DNA of 64,000 bases from an uncultured Acetatifactor sp. (GCA_910587555.1 CAJULV010000001.1:1-64000); one strand, 5' to 3'; positions 49,066 through 59,301 are shown, numbered from the stretch's first letter. Numbers and translations: made by a program. Notes: generated from the letters alone by a model not told the origin.

Positions 49066-52000
49066 ATGAATGTATGGAAAAGCAGAATCAAGCGGACTCT
49101 GGCGTTGGCGCTGGCGCTGGCTCTGGTCTGCAGCGGGACAAACCATATGATGCTGTACGCAGCGGAAGACGGTGAGGAATACTGCGCAGAGAATGCCGCT
49201 GAAGGCCGAACATCAGAGGACAGCGTTTCGGACGACAGTATTTCCGACGGAGATTACTCCCGGGAAGAGGCTTTGGAGGACGGTATTTCAGATGAAGCGC
49301 TTTTGCAGGAGCCGTCATCGGATGAGAGTGTTCCCGGTGGGGAAACATCCGGGATAGCGGGAGAGGAAGACACCGTTTCCGGCGGAGATGCATTTGAAAA
49401 TGAAGTACTCGGGGGGGCAGATCAGCCCGGGAAGGAGCCGGAAAACGAAATTAAGCCGGAATTAATTGAAGAAACGCTGGATCTGAGCGACTGGGTTTTC
49501 CAGGAAGGCGGAATGCGCGTTTGGCCGGACGAATCCGCGTCGGTGTTTTCACTGGATGGGGAATCGGCTGCACAGGCAGGAGCGGATCTGGAAGGTGCAA
49601 TGCAGGCGGTCGTAGCGGCACTGCAGAACTGGCAGGCCCAAATTGACATTAGCAGTTATAACATCAGTAGAAGCGAGATAGCTGCTTTTGGTATAGCGGT
49701 GGCTAACCGGAATCCGGACCTGTTTTATATTACCGGAGCTATAAAATATTCTTATAATCCGTCAAATAATATGGTATCGGAGGTTACGTTTACCATTGAC
49801 AGCCAATATACCGCAGAGCATGCCCGGATATACCAGGAAGCGGTGAGCAGGGCTTACAGTGAGGCAATTCCAAATGAAGCCGGCATGACACAGGCTCAGA
49901 AGGCAAGAGCGCTTCATGATTATCTTGCGCAGCACATGTATTATGATGGTACGCTTAAGAAACATAATGCCTACAATGCCCTGGTTGAAGGAACGGCAGT
50001 TTGCCAGGGATACAGTCTGGCATACGCAGCGTTGCTGAAAAGAGCCGGTATTGCGTTTGATTATTGCACAAGCGATCCCATGAACCATATGTGGAATTAT
50101 GTGTACATTGACGGCGCATGGTATCATGTGGATGTGACATGGGATGATCCCGTTCCGGATCGGGTTGGGTATGTTAGCCATAATTATTTCCTGTGCAGTG
50201 ATGACCAGATGAATGAAGGGGAAGATGGGCATTATGACTGGGTAAGCGGACGCAGCTGTACAAGCACGGCCTATGACAATGCATATTGGAAGGACTTGGG
50301 AGGTAATGATCCGCTTTCAGCGATCTTTTACGTTGACGGCAGTGAATATTATCTTCGTGCGGAGGGTGAATATCCCAACCGTACGCTTTCGGTTATGAAA
50401 CGCAGCGGCACAGCAGAGGAGAAGGCTTGCACCGTATCCGGCGTATGGATGACATCAGATGGGGGTTATAATAATAGCGGGCTTTTTTCCAGGCTTTCGT
50501 TTTATAACGGATTTTTCTATTTTAATAATGCCAAGAATATATACAGATGGCAGCCCGGCAGTACTCAGCCGGCAGTGATTTACACTTATGACGGAAGCGG
50601 CTCAATCTATGGTTCGTTCGTATGTAACGACCAGATTACCATGGAAACGGCAGACAGCGCTAGCGAGGAGCAGAAAACAATAACAACGATGCCTTTGCCT
50701 AAAAAAGAAACGGGCATCATTACAAATAAAGCAAACGGTGGTTATGTGACAGCGTATGAGTACAGCAAGGCGGCAATTGCCGAACCGCAGGCCGCCCAAT
50801 TTGAGACGAACGCGGGTACTATCACATTTGAATGGTACAAAGAAAGCGTGGCAGCGGGTAACAGGCTGAATTCCGCACCTTCTGATGCGGGAAGCTATGT
50901 TTTGCGCGCCGCGGCAGCAGAGACAGCCGATTATACGGCAGCCGTGCTTGATTTAAAAGTAACGATCGTTCCCAGGAAAGTGGCGATTACCGTTAGTGCA
51001 GAGGATAAGGTGTATGACGGTACGGACAAAGCGAAGGTAACTGCTGCCATAGCAGGAGGCGTACTCAGCGGGGACAATGTCAGTATCGCAAATCCGGAAG
51101 GGACTTTTTCGGATAAGAATGTGGGAGAAAAGAAAACCGTAAATCTCACGGGCGGAAAACTGGAAGGAACGGCCGCGGCGAATTATACCATGGACATGCC
51201 TACCACTACGACGGCAAGCATCAAGGCCAGGCCGATTACTGTTCAGGCGGAAGACAAGTCAATGATTTACGGCGAAGCAGAACCGGCACTTACCTATATA
51301 ATCGCTTCAGATACACCGTTGGTTACCGGTGACAGGCTGACAGGCGAATTACAAAGAGACGCGGGCGGAAATGCAGGCACTTACAATATTACCCAGGGCA
51401 CCCTTACAAATAATAACAATTCGAATTACAGTATTACGTTTATAAAGGGTACATTTACTGTTCATCCTGCAGAATATGAAGTACTGGCAAAAACGCCCCA
51501 GAGTATTTTTGAGGGTACAGGTTCTTTTGAGGAACCCGTTGCCAGAGTGAAGAACAGTCATGCGCAGGTACCCGGAAATTTTGCTTACACATATGCCGGA
51601 AAGCCCTACACATATGAAGAACTGACAGCTGAACTGAAGAAGCTGCCGGCAGATGAAAGCGTGGAGGTCTCTTATCAATTTACGCCTGCCGACAGTAGGA
51701 ACTACAAGGTAAGCGGATCGAATACAGGTATTGTCAGCATTGATGTGAGAGATATTCAATTTGTTGTGGGGGGAGCGGCAGGACCGTCAGCCACTTCTGA
51801 AAACGCGGTAATTCTCAAGGAATTTCCTGTTTATGGAGATACATGGGAGGAAATCGTACAGCTGAAGAACCTGACGGCAAATGCCGGAGCGCAGACAGAC
51901 AGCAATCAGGATCATTTTAAACTGAATGTAAGCGGTCTGCCTGATGCAGGAAGACAGACCTATCAGGTTCTGTATAACGGCACGCTGAACGGTAAGCAGT

Positions 52001-54084
52001 ATACGAATAAGTTAGTTTTCTCTGACGTTGTGGAAGTTGGTAAGAAAGAAATCACGGTATCGGCCGGCAGCTATAAGGTGAGTAAAGTCTACGACGGCGG
52101 CACCGGTGCCGGGAAGGGCGTGGGAACCCTGGCGGTTTCGGGAATTGTGGCTTCCGATACCGGGGTGAACGTGTCGGTAAGCCTGATAGAAGATTACGGA
52201 AACGCAAATGTAGGAGGCCAGGGTTCCGTGAATGTTTCTCTGGTTTTAAACGGCGATGCGAAGGGAAATTATATTCTGAAAACCACAGAACTGGAGGTTC
52301 CCTGTGAAATTATTCCGAAGACGGTAGTACCCGTACTGGAAGTGACAGGTGCTTATACGTATTCCGGAACTGCCATTATTCCGGAATTTACGGTAAAGGT
52401 TGAGGGCCAAACGCTGACGGATAGGGATTATATCGCAGAATTGACTGATAACATCAACGCCGGTAAGGGAAAAGTGAAAGTCAGTCCAAAGCCCGGAAGC
52501 AATTATACATGGGCGGTTCCGGCAGAAGCGGAATTTACCATCGAAAAGGCCGTTTATGACGGAATTGCCGAGGGAGGCGTAAAAGCAAGTTTCGGAAAAG
52601 AAACAACATATCATCTGGCAGCTTTCCTGGCGGAGGGATATGAACTGGGAGACATTCAGGTGGAGGACAATGATGCCATCCTGGAAGGAACGCCCGTAAT
52701 AAAGGAAGGAAAATTATTTTTCAAGCTGGTTGATGACATCGTAAAGATTGGTAAGACCGCAGTAGTGCGTATTCCCGTTATCAGTGCAAGGAACTATTAT
52801 CCCTATGATGTTCTGGTTACGGTGGAAATGACCGATAAGCTGACCCAGACGGAATTCCGGTTTGCGGAGGCGAAGGTTACAAAAGAGTATGGGAATGACA
52901 AATTTACGATGCCGGCTGCAGGGGCGGCTGAAGGCAGTGCAATAACTTATACCAGCAGCAATAGGGATGTAGCGGTGGTAGACGGTTCCGGCCAGGTGCA
53001 GATTCTTGCTGTGGGAGAAACGGTAATTACAGCCATTGCATCGGAAACGGATGATTATAATGCCGCCGAGGCCTCCTATACGCTCACTGTGCTGCCCAGG
53101 AAATTAAGCTGGGATATCAGCGGACTGGAAGCAGTGGACAGGCAGGGAAGCATTACCGATAAGAAAGCCAGCCTTTACGGCGAACTGAAGGTTGACGGGA
53201 TTGTGGCATCCGATGGGGATGATGTGTTCTTCAAATGTACTGCCGACCGTTTAGCCGGCGAATATGATACCGTGGAACCGGGTAAAAGAACGGTTGTTCT
53301 TTCATGGGCTGACCCGAAGAATCCGGTTGCTCTTGAAGGAGACGGGGCAGGAAACTATGTGCTGCCCGACGGGCTGCCTGTACTGACCGGAAAAATCAAC
53401 GCAGTCAGCAAAGTACCTGTGACGCTGCCGGGAAGCAGTGATGATGTAAGTTATGTCCTGGAAGTGGAAGAAGGTATTTCGGTAGTACCCGAGGCTTTGA
53501 GGAATATGGAAGAACTGAATACACCATCCAAAATGGACGCTTACATGAGATTGCTGATTCAGGAGCAGGCAAGTACCGTTCAGGACGGGAATATCAGGGT
53601 TTATGACATGGCGCTGATGGTAAGCAGGGATGGTGAGAAGTGGGAGCCGGTGACTGCGGAGAATTTCCCTGAAGAGGGGCTGACCATTACACTCCCTTAT
53701 CCGGTGGGAACCGCTGCCGATACACATGACTTTTTTGCGAGCCATCTCTTTACCGTGGATATGAACGGTCACAAGGCTGGTGAAACGGAAAAGCCGCAGG
53801 TGACAAAAGGAGAGGCGGAATTCAGCTTTGTCGTGTACGGATTATCTCCGATTTCCGTTGCTTGGCTCCGCGTCGAACCCGCGCCGGAGGAACCCACAAC
53901 ACCGGATAACCCGGGCGGATCGGAAAATACGGCAGATTCAGACAATGCCCCGGGGACGGGGGTTCTCTCACCAAAGACCGGTGAGGAGACGGGAGACCTG
54001 CCCTATGGAATTTTGTTTGGAGGTTTTGCCGTAATGGCCGGCGGGATGTATGCCGTGCGGTGCAGAAGGGTGAAAAAGCAATAA
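49066..54084 (+). CDS. Large sortase-anchored surface protein with transglutaminase-like and MBG/YDG repeat domains
   Basis: A 1672-residue secreted protein. Signal peptide residues 1-31 (basic start, ALALALALVCSG core). An acidic Ser/Asp/Glu-rich linker follows to about 140. A transglutaminase-like domain lies at about 230-370 with the triad Cys in GTAVCQGYS, His in MNHMWNYV and Asp in HVDVTWDDP. Residues about 560-1270 hold several MBG/YDG-type repeats (KVYDGTDKAKV, SKVYDGGTGAGK, AEDKSMIYGEAEPALTY), and a BIG2-like unit is near 1290-1345 (YTSSNRDVAVVDGSGQV). The C-terminus has sorting signal SPKTG (1635-1639), a hydrophobic helix and basic tail RCRRVKKQ. SPKTG is a class-B-type sortase motif known from Clostridioides. 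Probably a wall-anchored adhesin or peptidase-like protein. Confidence 0.85.
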   Translation: MNVWKSRIKRTLALALALALVCSGTNHMMLYAAEDGEEYCAENAAEGRTSEDSVSDDSISDGDYSREEALEDGISDEALLQEPSSDESVPGGETSGIAGEEDTVSGGDAFENEVLGGADQPGKEPENEIKPELIEETLDLSDWVFQEGGMRVWPDESASVFSLDGESAAQAGADLEGAMQAVVAALQNWQAQIDISSYNISRSEIAAFGIAVANRNPDLFYITGAIKYSYNPSNNMVSEVTFTIDSQYTAEHARIYQEAVSRAYSEAIPNEAGMTQAQKARALHDYLAQHMYYDGTLKKHNAYNALVEGTAVCQGYSLAYAALLKRAGIAFDYCTSDPMNHMWNYVYIDGAWYHVDVTWDDPVPDRVGYVSHNYFLCSDDQMNEGEDGHYDWVSGRSCTSTAYDNAYWKDLGGNDPLSAIFYVDGSEYYLRAEGEYPNRTLSVMKRSGTAEEKACTVSGVWMTSDGGYNNSGLFSRLSFYNGFFYFNNAKNIYRWQPGSTQPAVIYTYDGSGSIYGSFVCNDQITMETADSASEEQKTITTMPLPKKETGIITNKANGGYVTAYEYSKAAIAEPQAAQFETNAGTITFEWYKESVAAGNRLNSAPSDAGSYVLRAAAAETADYTAAVLDLKVTIVPRKVAITVSAEDKVYDGTDKAKVTAAIAGGVLSGDNVSIANPEGTFSDKNVGEKKTVNLTGGKLEGTAAANYTMDMPTTTTASIKARPITVQAEDKSMIYGEAEPALTYIIASDTPLVTGDRLTGELQRDAGGNAGTYNITQGTLTNNNNSNYSITFIKGTFTVHPAEYEVLAKTPQSIFEGTGSFEEPVARVKNSHAQVPGNFAYTYAGKPYTYEELTAELKKLPADESVEVSYQFTPADSRNYKVSGSNTGIVSIDVRDIQFVVGGAAGPSATSENAVILKEFPVYGDTWEEIVQLKNLTANAGAQTDSNQDHFKLNVSGLPDAGRQTYQVLYNGTLNGKQYTNKLVFSDVVEVGKKEITVSAGSYKVSKVYDGGTGAGKGVGTLAVSGIVASDTGVNVSVSLIEDYGNANVGGQGSVNVSLVLNGDAKGNYILKTTELEVPCEIIPKTVVPVLEVTGAYTYSGTAIIPEFTVKVEGQTLTDRDYIAELTDNINAGKGKVKVSPKPGSNYTWAVPAEAEFTIEKAVYDGIAEGGVKASFGKETTYHLAAFLAEGYELGDIQVEDNDAILEGTPVIKEGKLFFKLVDDIVKIGKTAVVRIPVISARNYYPYDVLVTVEMTDKLTQTEFRFAEAKVTKEYGNDKFTMPAAGAAEGSAITYTSSNRDVAVVDGSGQVQILAVGETVITAIASETDDYNAAEASYTLTVLPRKLSWDISGLEAVDRQGSITDKKASLYGELKVDGIVASDGDDVFFKCTADRLAGEYDTVEPGKRTVVLSWADPKNPVALEGDGAGNYVLPDGLPVLTGKINAVSKVPVTLPGSSDDVSYVLEVEEGISVVPEALRNMEELNTPSKMDAYMRLLIQEQASTVQDGNIRVYDMALMVSRDGEKWEPVTAENFPEEGLTITLPYPVGTAADTHDFFASHLFTVDMNGHKAGETEKPQVTKGEAEFSFVVYGLSPISVAWLRVEPAPEEPTTPDNPGGSENTADSDNAPGTGVLSPKTGEETGDLPYGILFGGFAVMAGGMYAVRCRRVKKQ

Positions 54085-54117
54085 AGAGGCAATAAAAAAG
54101 AAATCAAAATATAGCGG

Positions 54118-54166
54118 ATGCCGGAAGGCAGCAGGCTGTGGAATGGCCTGCTCCTTCCGGCATTTT
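54118..54166 (+). terminator. Intrinsic terminator of the surface protein gene
   Basis: Long stem 54118-54135 / 54147-54163 with a single bulged C, loop of 11 bases, followed by TTTT. It could also serve the convergent gene on the minus strand. Confidence 0.85.
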
Positions 54167-54187
54167 CGCTCTTATCATATGAGGGTT

Positions 54188-54958
54188 TTACAAATCCAGA
54201 AGCGCCACTTTCGGAGCCCTGGCCGTTACGGTCTGTTTCCGGTCATAGGTCAGGGGATTTCCCTGCAGATCGCCCGTTTTTCCGCCAGCCTCCTCCACAA
54301 TCAAAGCGCCTGCAGCATAGTCCCAGGGGCAGAGGCTCAATTCGAAGAAAAATTCCGCCCTGCCGCAGGCGACGGTACACAGGTCCAGGGCGGCGGAACC
54401 GCTGCGGCGAAGATCCTGCGCGCTGGCCATATAGCGGTAGGCTGTTTCAAAGGATTTTCGGGTCAACTCGGCCTGATAGGGAGCCGTGCCGAACAGGATG
54501 AGCCCTTCGGACAGTGTCCTGTCAGAGGTATGAATCCGTTCATGATTCAGATAGGCGCCTTTTCCCTTTATGGCGTGGAAGGTTTCCTGCTGATAGGGAT
54601 TGCAGACTACACCCAGTATGGGATAACCGTCCAGTGCCAGTGCCACGCTGATGCAGCTGGCATTGAACCCCCTGGTAAAATTGGCGGTGCCGTCGATGGG
54701 GTCTACGATAAAGGCGTAGCCGCCGGAGATATCCGTGCTGTCCATTTGGTCTTCCTCGCCCAGGAAAGCGGCTTCCGGCACCAACTCCAGCAGGTGTTCT
54801 TTCAGAATTTTCTGTATTCTGGAGTCGTAGTCAGTGACAAAGTTTCCTCTTCCTTCTTTTTGATGTATTTTTCCCCGCATATCCTCGGCGCCCATAAGGA
54901 TAGTCCCGCATTCATGGACAATTTCCGTAATTTGTTGTAGTAAAATTTCTTCCTGCAT
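54188..54958 (-). CDS. Inositol-monophosphatase family protein
   Basis: A 256-residue lithium-sensitive-phosphatase-fold enzyme. Motifs: FVTDYDSRIQ (metal), LGEEDQ near residue 67, VDPIDGTANFTRG near 85-97 and CPWDYAAGALIVEEAGG near 207, providing the magnesium-binding acids. Members dephosphorylate inositol-1-phosphate, fructose-1,6-bisphosphate or PAP; the substrate is not decided by these motifs. The ATG at 54958 follows AGGAGG; the in-frame start five codons upstream is less likely. Converges with the surface protein gene. Confidence 0.88.
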   Translation of the reverse strand: MQEEILLQQITEIVHECGTILMGAEDMRGKIHQKEGRGNFVTDYDSRIQKILKEHLLELVPEAAFLGEEDQMDSTDISGGYAFIVDPIDGTANFTRGFNASCISVALALDGYPILGVVCNPYQQETFHAIKGKGAYLNHERIHTSDRTLSEGLILFGTAPYQAELTRKSFETAYRYMASAQDLRRSGSAALDLCTVACGRAEFFFELSLCPWDYAAGALIVEEAGGKTGDLQGNPLTYDRKQTVTARAPKVALLDL

Positions 54959-55194
54959 ATGTCCTCCTGACACAAATTAGCTAAATTGCATTTGGGTAGA
55001 ACCCTGTCCAGTATACCATTCCCAATGTGCCATGGCAAGTGAAGGCATGTATTTTTTCGTTTTCCGATTTTATACATTATGAGGAACTGGTAAGTGCAAA
55101 AACATCCTTGATAAAGCAGGGGGGCAAATGGTATGATTGGAAAAGGACGTCCCTCAATTGCAGGACGAAGAGGATACGATGGAAGGAGAACAGT

Positions 55195-55668
55195 ATGCGC
55201 AGCAATCTGACAACGCTTTGCTACATTGAAAAGGAAGACAGCTATCTGATGATGCACAGGGTTAAAAAGGAGAAGGATATCAATAAGGACAAATGGATTG
55301 GCGTGGGCGGGCATTTTGAGAAGGACGAATCGCCGGAGGACTGCCTGCTGCGGGAAGTATATGAGGAGACAGGGCTTACGCTGACCTCCTGGCGGCTGCG
55401 GGGCATCATTACCTTCAGTACTGATGTCTGTGATACGGAATATATGTTTCTCTACACGGCTGACGGTTATACGGGAAGGCAGACGGAATGCAGTGAAGGA
55501 AACCTGGAATGGGTGGAAAAGTCCAGGGTGGCTGAACTGCCCCTCTGGGAGGGGGACAGGATATTTTTCCGTCTTCTGGATGAAAACGCGGCATTTTTTT
55601 CCCTGAAGCTCAGGTATGTAGGCGATACGCTTGCGGAGGCCGTTCTGGACGGGCGGAGGTTACAGTAA
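55195..55668 (+). CDS. Nudix hydrolase, 8-oxo-dGTP diphosphatase-like
   Basis: A 157-residue Nudix protein. The Nudix box GxxxxxExxxxxxxREUxEExGU is complete in GGHFEKDESPEDCLLREVYEETGL near residue 40-63. The N-terminus (SNLTTLCYIEKEDSYLMMHRVKKEKDINKDKWIGVGG) is typical of MutT-type 8-oxo-dGTPases of Firmicutes that sanitise the nucleotide pool. ATG 55195 follows GGAAGGAG; in-frame codons back to 55027 lack signals. Confidence 0.88.
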   Translation: MRSNLTTLCYIEKEDSYLMMHRVKKEKDINKDKWIGVGGHFEKDESPEDCLLREVYEETGLTLTSWRLRGIITFSTDVCDTEYMFLYTADGYTGRQTECSEGNLEWVEKSRVAELPLWEGDRIFFRLLDENAAFFSLKLRYVGDTLAEAVLDGRRLQ

Positions 55669-55949
55669 ATCCATCTCTTATGCAGCCGGATAATTCAGGT
55701 CTCAGAATGTGGCCGGGGAACTGTTGGACAGCGAAAAGCCAGATGAGATTACAGTAGCTTATTCACGAAAAATGATGTATAATTAGTGAGTGCCGATTGC
55801 AAAAGGATGAATGCACGAGGTATCAGGATGCGAATTTTGAGTTATCAGAAGCGGAGAGGGGTGGTATTTTCGTAGGATACAGGATTGGTAAAAAGAAAAA
55901 ACAGAAAAATAATACATAATATGAATTGAAGCAGGAAGGAAGAACGAAA
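55669..55949. other. Intergenic region before the heterodimeric ABC exporter
   Basis: AT-rich, with a TATAAT at 55778-55783 but no good -35. A 22-codon frame at about 55807-55875 is too short and unsupported. No other feature seen. Confidence 0.4.
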
Positions 55950-57587
55950 ATGAATACCGAATCAAAAAGCATACTGAAAAAATCCGCCGGCAGTTTGTTT
56001 ACGGCGGGGCTTGCCATCTGTGTGGGGGCAGGTTTGAGTATCCTTTATCTGGAGTGTATCAGACTTTTGGCGGACAGTGTCTTAACGAAAAATGCGGGCA
56101 GAATATGGGGCATATTCGCAGTATTTGCAGCGAGCCTGCTCCTGTCAGCGCTGCTTCTCTGCCTTCAAAACAGTAAGGCTTTGACGATTAAGCAGAGGCT
56201 GATAGAATCCCTGGAGCAAAAATCCATGGACATTTGGCTTGGTTCAAATTATAAAAACAAAGAAAATGCTGAAAAAATGCTGCCCATTATCCGAAACGAT
56301 ATTTTTACATATTCCGAGCAGCTTTCAGGATTTATATTCAAAGTAATCGGAACTGCTGTCTCGGTGATTTTGACAGGTATCTATGTCTTTCTGATTGAGC
56401 CATGGCTTTTGGCCCTGACCCTTTTCCTGTCCCTGGCAGCCATTTCAGTCAGTGCCTACCGGGGAAGAAAGCTGCCGGAACAGAATGGGAAGCTTTATTT
56501 TCATATGGGCGCAATTTATAATCACAATGCGGAGCTGGTGCGGAACCGGGAGGCCGCCTATGCGCTCAACGGTGAAAGGGTGATTAAACCCTATCAAAAA
56601 GAGATTGCGGACTATAAAATTGACCAGGCAAAAATTTTAGGCACAATGACAATGCAGAGAATTTTAGGCTCGGCAAACACCATTTTGAATACCTGCGCCG
56701 TCCTGATTATCGGGGGATATGGGGTTTCCAGGGGCAGCATTGAAATCAGCGATTTGATTGTGCTTTTGGCGGCTGTGGGATCTCTGACCAATACGCTGTA
56801 TCAAATTCCCGGCTGTATTTCAGAGTATCAGCAGCTTAAGGGCATGGACAGCAGAATTAACGCCTTGCTGATTCCGCAGGTTGAAGCTTGCGACGGAACT
56901 GATGATGTGGAAAAAATTACGTCCATTTCGGCGAAAAATGTAAGCTTTGCCTATGAAGATGGAAACGGTGAAATCCAGGGAAAAGATCTCCTTGAAAGCG
57001 TAAATATAGAGCTAAAATCAGGGGAATGCCTGATGATAAAAGGAGCGTCAGGCTGCGGCAAATCCACTCTGCTGAAAATTTTTGCGGATATGTTAAAAGG
57101 TTACAAAGGAACGATACTCTGCGGCGGTAAAAATCTGAAAGACATAAAGGAAAACACCTATTGGAATAGAATTTTATATTTAAGTCAGGAACCGCAGCTG
57201 ATTTCAGGTACCCTGAAAGAAAATATCACACTGTTTAAAGAGGCGGATGAAAGGAAGCTCGATTATGCATTGGAGCAGACAGGATTAAAAAAACGGATTC
57301 CCCAATTTGAAAAAGGACTGGACACGCCTGTTTCCGCGCTGAATCTGTCTTCGGGGGAACAGCAGAGAATCTGCCTTGCCAGAGCCTTTTACGGAGATTA
57401 TGATGTGATCATTTCCGATGAAAGCTTCTCCGCGGTAGACCCTGACTCCCGCAGGGAGATATTCGGAAAAATCCTGACACAGATCAAGGAGAAGTCCCAG
57501 ATCCTGATCATGTCCTCACATACGGATTTTGATGATCATTCCCAGAGTTGTGTAAAAATTTTCGATATGGGAGGAAAAAATCAATGA
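55950..57587 (+). CDS. ABC exporter subunit A (fused membrane and ATPase domains)
   Basis: A 545-residue half-exporter with six helices (residues 18-310) and an ATPase domain: Walker A GASGCGKST near 366, signature NLSSGEQQRICLARAF near 467 (Ser replaces the usual Gly at one position), Walker B VIISDESFSAVD and switch SSH. Walker B has Asp-Glu preceded by Ser rather than the usual Leu-Leu-Asp. Codon use is more AT-rich than in the neighbouring genes. ATG 55950 follows AGGAAGGA. The stop overlaps the start of the partner (ATGA). Confidence 0.85.
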   Translation: MNTESKSILKKSAGSLFTAGLAICVGAGLSILYLECIRLLADSVLTKNAGRIWGIFAVFAASLLLSALLLCLQNSKALTIKQRLIESLEQKSMDIWLGSNYKNKENAEKMLPIIRNDIFTYSEQLSGFIFKVIGTAVSVILTGIYVFLIEPWLLALTLFLSLAAISVSAYRGRKLPEQNGKLYFHMGAIYNHNAELVRNREAAYALNGERVIKPYQKEIADYKIDQAKILGTMTMQRILGSANTILNTCAVLIIGGYGVSRGSIEISDLIVLLAAVGSLTNTLYQIPGCISEYQQLKGMDSRINALLIPQVEACDGTDDVEKITSISAKNVSFAYEDGNGEIQGKDLLESVNIELKSGECLMIKGASGCGKSTLLKIFADMLKGYKGTILCGGKNLKDIKENTYWNRILYLSQEPQLISGTLKENITLFKEADERKLDYALEQTGLKKRIPQFEKGLDTPVSALNLSSGEQQRICLARAFYGDYDVIISDESFSAVDPDSRREIFGKILTQIKEKSQILIMSSHTDFDDHSQSCVKIFDMGGKNQ

Positions 57588-59170
57588 AAATGTTAAATAG
57601 ACTGAAATCCACAGCCATTATTTTAAAAAATCATAAGCTGAAATTTGCGGCTCTGCTGATTGCATTTTCTTTGGTATCCTTTGCGCTGCCATTGACTGCT
57701 CCCTTTCTGATACAGTCTATTATGGGCCGGATAGAAAGGGGCGTGCAGGTCACGCCATGGATGATTTTGTTTATTATTTTGGCATCCTTATGCATGCTTG
57801 CATTGGATTACCTGATCAATGTATATGGAAATGTAATGTGCGCAAACCTTATCTACAGAGGCTCGGCGGATTTGTATAAAGATCTGTTTGCGCTGCCCTA
57901 CGGTGAGAGGGAAGAAAAATACAATGAGGAAGATTTGCTCCAGAACATTACCGCATTTACCGATTCCGCCCTCTCCTTATGGGTTATGATCATCAGTCTG
58001 GTGATCAGTGTAATTGTAATGGGCGTTCTGCTGATTTTCTCGGTGAATGTTCATTATACCGTTTCCTTTTTTATTTTGGCGCATATTGGCATCACAATTT
58101 TTGCAGGAAAAAAGATCAACGGCATATCCGAAACATATGCCTCCCGGCTCCAGGGCCTTGAAGCGGACAAAAATAAAAATATTGAAGAGCTGATGTATCA
58201 GGCGGATTTCATCAATATGAACAGCCTGCAGAGCGTCATAAGGCAGCGTTTTGACCAGACCAGAAGGGATATTTTCCGCGTTCAGTCCGAACAATTAAAT
58301 AAAAATAATTTATATCTTTCCCTGCAGAAAGTGATAAGCGAACTGGTAAGCGGATTTATTTATCCCGTTTTGGGATTTTTGCCGGGCAGCGTCAACATAG
58401 CGGGAGGAAATCTGGCTTCCGTGAAAAGTATTATTGAAGAATCAGGAAAGCAGACCCAGAATATACAGCAGATGGCGGCCTATATCCCCTATAATACCGT
58501 GCCGATTGACAATGGCAGGGAACTTTTTGGCCTGAAAAGAGAAACAAAATCTCAAAATCATGACAATAGCTGCGCACTGGCCATTGACAGGCTGTGTTTT
58601 GAGGCAGAGGGCAGAAAAATCCTCTCGGATATCAGTTTATGCCTAAAAGAGGGAGAGCATATCGCCATAATGGGGGAAAACGGCAGCGGAAAATCCACAT
58701 TGCTTCGCTGTATCATGGGGATGTATGCTCCCACCTCAGGCAGTATCACATTGTTTGGCAAATCCCCTGCAGATGATGCCGCATATTTTAGGGAAAACGG
58801 TATTTTTTCCTATATGCCCGCCTCTTCCCAGCTTTACGAAACTACGGTTGACGACAATATCTTAATGGGCAGTTTCGACGAGATCAGTCTGGAGGACATA
58901 AAAAATGCCACAGGGGTCTCTGATTTTTCAGAGGGTGAAATTTCTTCCGTGTCCCAGCTTTCAGGAGGGGAACAGCAGAGAATTAACGCAGCCAGAGCCT
59001 TTTCCAACAGCAGGGCGAAACTCATCCTTCTTGATGAGCCTACCGCGTCCCTGGACAGGGAACATGCAGAAAAGCTGATGAATTTTATAAGAAGCAGCAA
59101 GGCAGCCGTGATTTACACCACGCACCGCGAGGAAGAAGCGGCATTTGCTGACAGCGTGATTCGGATGTAA
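57584..59170 (+). CDS. ABC exporter subunit B (fused membrane and ATPase domains)
   Basis: A 528-residue partner: six helices (residues 17-285), short linker and ATPase with Walker A GENGSGKST near 370, signature QLSGGEQQRINAARAF near 463, Walker B LILLDEPTASLD and switch THREE instead of THR/H. The middle region (GNLASVKSIIEESGKQTQ) is unusually hydrophilic. Together with subunit A it forms a heterodimeric exporter; neither has a peptidase domain. The two genes look horizontally acquired by composition. Confidence 0.85.
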   Translation: MKMLNRLKSTAIILKNHKLKFAALLIAFSLVSFALPLTAPFLIQSIMGRIERGVQVTPWMILFIILASLCMLALDYLINVYGNVMCANLIYRGSADLYKDLFALPYGEREEKYNEEDLLQNITAFTDSALSLWVMIISLVISVIVMGVLLIFSVNVHYTVSFFILAHIGITIFAGKKINGISETYASRLQGLEADKNKNIEELMYQADFINMNSLQSVIRQRFDQTRRDIFRVQSEQLNKNNLYLSLQKVISELVSGFIYPVLGFLPGSVNIAGGNLASVKSIIEESGKQTQNIQQMAAYIPYNTVPIDNGRELFGLKRETKSQNHDNSCALAIDRLCFEAEGRKILSDISLCLKEGEHIAIMGENGSGKSTLLRCIMGMYAPTSGSITLFGKSPADDAAYFRENGIFSYMPASSQLYETTVDDNILMGSFDEISLEDIKNATGVSDFSEGEISSVSQLSGGEQQRINAARAFSNSRAKLILLDEPTASLDREHAEKLMNFIRSSKAAVIYTTHREEEAAFADSVIRM

Positions 59171-59256
59171 CCGCTTCCCGGAATTGGCTGCCCTCTCCGG
59201 TTTCAAGGAACAATAGTTACTGTTCCAGGATTGGGATTAATATATGTTTAGCGATG

Positions 59257-59288
59257 AAAAAGGCAGTTTATCTTGACACTGCCTTTTT
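59257..59288. terminator. Bidirectional terminator between the ABC exporter and the GntR gene
   Basis: AAAAAGGCAGT (59257-59267) and ACTGCCTTTTT (59278-59288) pair perfectly over 11 bp; each strand has a T run after the stem. Its loop and 3' arm contain the -35 box of the next promoter. Confidence 0.85.
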
Positions 59289-59301
59289 CTTATGTTATAA
59301 A
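59273..59301 (+). promoter_or_regulatory. Promoter of the GntR-ABC operon
   Basis: Consensus TTGACA (59273-59278), 17-bp spacer, TATAAA (59296-59301). The -35 sits in the loop of the upstream terminator. Confidence 0.8.

Noticed and set aside
55807..55875. 22-codon frame before the heterodimeric exporter as a peptide precursor
   Set aside because: Weak ribosome site, no coupling to the exporter gene and no recognisable precursor feature.
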